Below are positions 58,827 through 64,000 of a DNA stretch of 64,000 bases, piece after piece. A program made the translations under genes and the position numbers. Origin of the DNA: Anthonomus grandis grandis (taxonomy: Eukaryota; Arthropoda; Insecta; Coleoptera; Curculionidae); contig NC_065547.1 in assembly GCF_022605725.1 (NCBI RefSeq), positions 14,301,167-14,365,166 on the forward strand. Direction: 5' to 3'. Under the pieces are notes generated by a model that was given only the letters and a program-made list of their open reading frames with translations, was not told where the DNA came from and did no database searches. Numbering within the stretch: the first letter of the stretch is position 1; each line of letters opens with the position of its first letter.

Positions 58827-59645
58827 CAGTGGCGAAGCGTGAACTTTTTTTTCGGGTAGACAAACAATACAAATCGTTAATTGGAAAAAAATGTGTATTC
58901 AATATTATTTACTTTAATGAAATATAGAATGAAAGTGCATGAAATATTAACTCAAAGAGAAAAATTATGTAGTGATATAAAAAAGAAATAAATAATTACT
59001 ATACTAGCATAAAAAGATAGATAGATAAAAATAAATACTACTAAAATACAATTGCCAATATCGAACAGTCGTTCATAAATAACCACTAAAGAAACCTTTT
59101 CTATACACCCAAAAATAAAAATACTAATTATTAAATTACTATAGCACGCGCCCCCACCAAATGCAGACAAAACTGAAGATGTATTGCGGCCGACCAGATC
59201 AAGCGTGTCCATAAATAATAACCCTCTAGCATAATAAAATAGCTGGTCGACTTCGATAGACAAAAGCTCGAATGTCTTCCCCGCGAGTTAATTTTGCATA
59301 CGTAATAGGCTAAATGCGGCCGGACCTCTGTAGCCTGCTTGATGCGTATTTGGTTCGATATGCGAAGACAAATATCAATGTGTCTTCCTGGGGCTCGTAT
59401 ACATTAATTGGGTGTCAGCCCTGTATTTTTATCTTAATCGGTGCGGCAGGCGGGGCGCGCCTTCGGTTTAATCATGTTTAGATACTATATAATAATAGTA
59501 AGGATGGCGACTACGTTCTGTGTTATTTTTTTTAAATTTTAATTCAACAATTACATGAAATAATTACGTGATAAATTAATGACAAATAACTGGATAATTT
59601 TGGGTAGACAGTGTCTACCTTGTCTACTCGTACGCTTCGCCACTG
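58827..59645. mobile_element. Non-autonomous hAT element, 819 bp
   Basis: The ends are CAGTGGCGAAGCGT and its reverse complement. Perfect 8 bp flanks GAAAAAAT lie at 58819-58826 and 59646-59653. GTAGACA words repeat near both ends (58856, 59603, 59621). The inside has no transposase sequence and is unusually GC-rich at 59280-59460. Confidence 0.88.
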
Positions 59646-59653
59646 GAAAAAAT

Positions 59654-60640
59654 ATAGAAAGAAAATATCTTTCTATGCGCGATTAGCACTCGCTAACCTT
59701 TTCTCTATGTCACTCGGCATCATGCGGCTTTAGACATTCTTATACTACCCAATCTACAAACATTAGCCTATTTTTATGGCTAATGGGATTTTTCACAGCC
59801 AACAATGTCAATTACCAAAATGCCATTCGACATTATCGATCTTTTAGTTATAAGTATGCTTTGTTATTGTTTCTGTTTTCATCCTATATCCATAAGGGAT
59901 ACCGATAAAGGAAAGGTTTTCTTATAGTTTTATTATTGGTTTTTAAAGTAATTTTAGGTATCAATAAGACGAGGATTTTTATGATGGATTCTCCTAATTT
60001 TATCTTCTCCCTTTCCCAGTGTGTATTTATAATAGCTTAATATATTTTCTTTTTTTTAATTTAAATATAAAACCCATTTTATTCCCTTCTGCGGAATCAC
60101 TTTGGGAATTTTCCAATTTCGGGGCGCACATAAGCGTGGATAAACTATATGACTTTATAAACTTAATGATTGTTTTAAACCTGAAAAAAGACTGGCGTCT
60201 AGCCCCAGGTATGCAACTATTGATCCTGACGCTAATTTTATTGTTGACGGACGGTGGACAGTCATTTTTTTATGTTTTTACGTAGAAAATAGTTAAAATT
60301 ATTTGTTTTTCTTAGTTATGCTTATTTTTAAAAATAATTAAAAAAAAATTAAAAAAAAAATTATTAAATAAATAGAACAAAGTTGAAAATATCTCATTTA
60401 TTGATAAAAAAAAAGTTGGGCATCAAGATTTGCACTCTTCATGTCCTTGACAAGAAAATCTGCAAATAATTAAATTTCAATGCGTTAAGCAAAAAACAAT
60501 TTTTGGTAAATTTTGTTTGTTATAGCGTTTTTCGCCAATTTTAGAGAGTGTTTACACTCGAGTTTATAGAATACTTTTGTAAAGGATTTTTTTTTATATC
60601 TCTAATATTGGAAAAAACCCGTATAACAAAAAATCTTATC
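59654..60640. other. Spacer with one unassigned short frame
   Basis: A plus-strand frame (60019-60285) is open but not recognised. Candidate AATAAA for the minus-strand MULE gene lies near 60397-60402. Nothing else is assigned. Confidence 0.35.
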
Positions 60641-60647
60641 TGCTTTA

Positions 60648-63615
60648 TTAAAGAGAAATTAAGTGTAGTGCTGTTTCATTTGAAGCTGTCTCAAGTCTCA
60701 CTTTTCTATTTTTGGGCTTAGGCTTTTTTCGTGTTAAGAAAAATCGTTGCTTCCTGATATTTTTATTGTGTGGTTCCTGTGGTTTTTTATTTTTAGCTCT
60801 TGGAATGCATTTGCTATTTTTCAGGGCTCTTAACGTGTGCTTGATTGGAACTAGTGCTTTTTCTATAGCATCAAGCGCTTGATTTTCATCTGATGTAGTA
60901 AAAGAAACAACGTGTTGCAGTTCTTCCAATAAACTTGCGTTTTTTCGTTTTTTAGATTCAAAGGATGTAGTTTTTAACTTTGTGCTTGTTGACAGTTCCG
61001 GTAAATGCGCTTTTGCTTCTAATGTATGCAGTTCCTCTTCCATTGTCTCTTTCACTATGATTAGATTACTCTCGCCGACATCTTTATCTACTGATACATT
61101 AAAACAACGTCAAACTAAATTTATTCTTGCATTTATACCTAAAAAACTGAGCCCCTAGTGAAAATAATAATAGGCATATCCCAACTACCTAATCCAATAG
61201 AAACCCAATTAAAATAATTCAAACATTACTTTCACCATTAATATTAAGCCACATACATTTAAAAACCATTACCTATGTTTTTTTATTTAAAATGTATACC
61301 TATTTTTTTCCTAATTGTCGTCATTTAAGGATATGAAACATAAAGCTATACAAAAAAAAAATCATGTTTATGTCGCATAAAATATTATTAATAAATTGAT
61401 GGAAAATAATCATAAAAATTACTTACCAAGTTCTTGAGAATGCTCCAGTGAGTCAGTTACACATTGAAAAATATATCTGATCAGAAGATGAATATGTTTG
61501 CACATGTTGTATTTAACTGACGAGTCAAGACAAGAACAGCAAAACTGATGGATCCAAGTTTTACATTAATTGCACAGTAGTTGGCATTTACAATCTCGTT
61601 GAACCTTCTGGATAACATATAATTCTGCTGTTGTTTCTGAGGCAATGTTCCATCCATTTTCACACTTGACTACTAAATCTTCCCTCAATTTTAAACTTTG
61701 GTTGTGCCTGGACCGAATTATTTGCAGCTTACTGGACAGCTTCCCCTTGTTAAGAACTATTAACCTGTCAATGCATTTGTCTCTTACAAATCGCATTATT
61801 GCGTTGATTGCCTTGTCCAATCGCTTGACTTTCTTCCCTTTTAAATAATTATATTTTAGTGTTTTGTGCATACGTTCTAAGTGCATATTTGTATTTAAAC
61901 CCGCACCAAGTCGGTGGCAATATGCCCAACATACTACACAGCACATGTAATACTTATTAAAATAGTTGGCCAATTCCATTGTATCAGGGTCTTTAAGTAA
62001 CATAGTATATAACTTGTTAATTAAAATATTAAAAGTTGTGACATCCCTTTCTTCTAAGACAGCTCTTAAATTCTTATAAATAAAAGCCTAAAAATTAAAA
62101 CAATGTTAATAATGTTATGATTTTTCAAGTTTGGCAAAACATACTTGCTTTTCTTTGGTGTTGATTTTTGATAAATTTTTACGCCACGCCTGGTCAACGT
62201 GCCATGAACAGTATAATCTAAAATTAATGGTACTATTGAATAGTGACAGAACTCGTGACACAATTATAATAACTTTTTGGCTTACCTGAATTTTGGTGGA
62301 GACATTATTTCAATTCATGCATTGAAGAAAGCTTCTGCCATATCTGACATGAAGACATTTGGGCAAAGTGCAGTACCAAGGCGAGATTTTACAAAGTGAA
62401 AACATATTTTTAAAACTTGTTTATCAGACCTATTTGACACAAGAAAACTGCAAGGAAATCCCTGACGAATATCATCAACAACAAGGAGAGTTATAAGTTC
62501 GAAGTCATAGTTATTCATCCCATGAGTTCCATCTATACAGATGCAATCGGTGTCATAAATTTTAAGCATTTCACATTGTGCAGCAGTCATGAAAATCAAA
62601 ACAAAATCCTCATTTTTTAAAATTGACCATTCTTCACTTTCAGAACCTTGGGGCTTATAAAACAGAACTGCATCTCCATTACTTTGCATATCATTGATCC
62701 AGGACTCTACACTTATGATGTCGTTTTTATGTCTAACTGATGAGGAGCACAAATTGAAACAGGCTTCATGTTATATAGATCTTTCTTTGTGAGCAGATGC
62801 AGACGTTTTAGTTCTAAGTCAGTGATTGAATCTCTAATTTCGTCTAAAATATCTTCAAATTTGACTTTAGAAGAAATTTTTACTGCTAAATTCTCTCTTT
62901 CTGTTTTAGACAAATTCAAGTGGCCAATGTCATTCTGATGTCCCACATGTTTCTCCATAATGGTCACTTCACAAGTGCCATTATTAAGCTTTTTTATTTT
63001 TATGCTTGCTGGGCAGAGTGCATTTATTTTCTTACTTCCTAGTATCTTTAAGTGCCGAATATTTTTGCCTTCTGGAACATATCTCCCTGAACGATGGCAT
63101 ATAAAACTTGCAGCTACATGTGATTTAAAACACTTCTGATAGTTAGCCACATATTTACAGTTTGTGTCATTTTCAAAGGTAAGCTTCCAAGTAATAAATT
63201 CTTCCTCACTTTGAAACGTCAATTTTTTATGTTCAATAGGAATGTTATGAAAGTCTCTATAATGGTCGGTCTTCTATAATAACGGTCTGTAATAACGGTC
63301 TTCCTATCAGCACACAAGTCACTGCACAAAGCACACTGATTTGCATTGGTAGTGGTCGAGGTATTGGGGTGTGTAATATCTGGAGCTGAAGTGTTATTTG
63401 AGCCTCTATGTGTTCTGGTGGAATTTTAAATTTCTTAAATGCGTAAAACGTTTTTTACACTGGTCACAAGCAAAATTATAATGTTTATTTTGTCGTATTT
63501 GCAGGGAAGCTAGATAATCATCATTATTAGGATGACACTTGATGACATGCTTTCTTAGATTGCTAATGTTACTGTATTTTTTGCTGCACTGCACACACGT
63601 ATGTTGCCCCTCCAT
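60648..63615 (-). pseudogene. Second MULE-type transposase gene, spliced but broken
   Basis: Exon 1 from ATG 63613-63615 has two C2H2 fingers (CVQCSKKYSNISNLRKH-x4-H; CDQCKKRFTHLRNLKFH). After shifts near 63410 and 63260 the frame runs 63280-62757 (EEEFITWKL, SFICHRSGRYVPEGKNIRHL) and, shifted near 62755, 62752-62286 with the core CICIDGTHGMNNYDFELITL, FLVSNRSDK and NVFMSDMAEAFFNA followed by TGA where Trp is expected. GT-AG introns then give exons 62145-62217 (LYCSWHVDQAWRKNL), 61427-62087 (HRLGAGLNTNMHLERMHKTL and a SWIM-like CKC...CKH interrupted by a TAA) and 60648-61090 (basic tail). It is related to, but clearly different from, the MULE at 20.6-30.9 kb. No terminal repeats were found inside the window. 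Confidence 0.75.
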
Positions 63616-64000
63616 TTTTTTTATTGTCTTAAATGCACTATAATAGCAAATAAATTAACAAAAGGTGGATTTATACAGACAAATAAAAGTAAAAATAAAC
63701 ATAAAAGTTAAAATTTGACTAACTTGAAAGGCATTTCCGGTATTTCTTATTTTATATTATCCACTACATTTAGCTTTTAGTTTTATTTAATTTAGTTGTA
63801 TAATTTCACCCAAAATTATTAAAGTTTTACAATACTAACGAAAAAACGACACTTTAAAACAACACACAACTTGCCGAACAGTATTCTAACCTAACTAACT
63901 TATGAAGATCACCACAAACCACAACAAAGATAAATAATTTTTTTTTTCAATGTACTAAAAAGAGACGAAAGTAATAGCAAGACCATATAACCTCTTTCTA
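63616..64000. other. Upstream flank of the second MULE gene
   Basis: AT-rich, no gene. A TTCTAACCTAACTAACTT word lies near 63880. I found no terminal inverted repeat before the window end. Confidence 0.35.

Noticed and set aside
1..64000. CRISPR array, rRNA or tRNA genes
   Set aside because: No regularly spaced short repeats with unique spacers, and no tRNA or rRNA core motifs noticed; the DNA is clearly eukaryotic. A tRNA scan would settle the latter.

Overview
The window is A+T-rich animal DNA: spliced genes with GT-AG introns, long introns and many broken transposons. The mix of elements (many jockey/CR1-like LINEs, Tc1/mariner-like, pogo, hAT and Mutator-like DNA transposons, and elements ending in ACCCTGTATA) points to an insect, probably a beetle, but the sequence alone does not fix the order.

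The main host locus is on the minus strand and spans about 3.9-46.7 kb. Four 3' exons (3921-5395) encode a third RRM, a low-complexity tail and a five-fold 35-residue repeat. Two separate upstream exons (32046-32738 and 46058-46681) each have a start codon, an RRM1-RRM2 pair and a phase-0 splice donor that fits the phase-0 acceptor of the RRM3 exon. The simplest reading is one three-RRM protein of the hnRNP R/Q, A1CF, RBM46, RBM47 type with two alternative N-terminal halves (predicted 667 and 644 residues). An intronless gene for a 213-residue coiled-coil protein (18857-19498, minus) lies inside its large intron.

Nearly everything else is mobile DNA, much of it nested. 0-2.25 kb: LINE ORF2 relic. 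2.3-3.6 kb: degenerate AT repeat. 5.97-8.36 kb: DNA transposon with clear terminal inverted repeats around a broken gene of a family I cannot name. 9.1-10.6 kb: decayed LINE. 12.1-15.8 kb: mariner-like element in fold-back arrangement, interrupted by a hAT element. 16.4-17.7 kb: decayed LINE. 18.05-18.75 kb: MITE. 20.6-30.9 kb: Mutator-like element (C2H2 fingers, transposase core, SWIM finger) carrying a LINE and a TA-flanked element, bordered by ~400 bp direct repeats. 31.3-31.9 kb: LINE tail. 33.3-34.3 kb: LINE and transposase pieces. 35.87-37.00 kb: element with terminal inverted repeats. 37.7-40.0 kb: two LINE relics. 42.99-44.51 kb: hAT element with a perfect 8 bp target duplication and a nested fold-back MITE. 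44.5-45.8 kb: tandemly duplicated LINE endonuclease piece. 47.0-51.1 kb: LINE split by a pogo element. 51.1-55.6 kb: a jumble of LINE pieces with long palindromes. 57.1-58.0 kb: decayed transposase. 58.4-59.65 kb: LINE tail and a non-autonomous hAT element. 60.6-63.6 kb: a second, broken Mutator-like gene.

All transposase and reverse-transcriptase genes examined are broken, so this stretch looks like a long-lived intronic and intergenic TE graveyard. All calls rest on reading the sequence and on family knowledge; no database search was possible. Boundaries without TIR, TSD or splice support are approximate.
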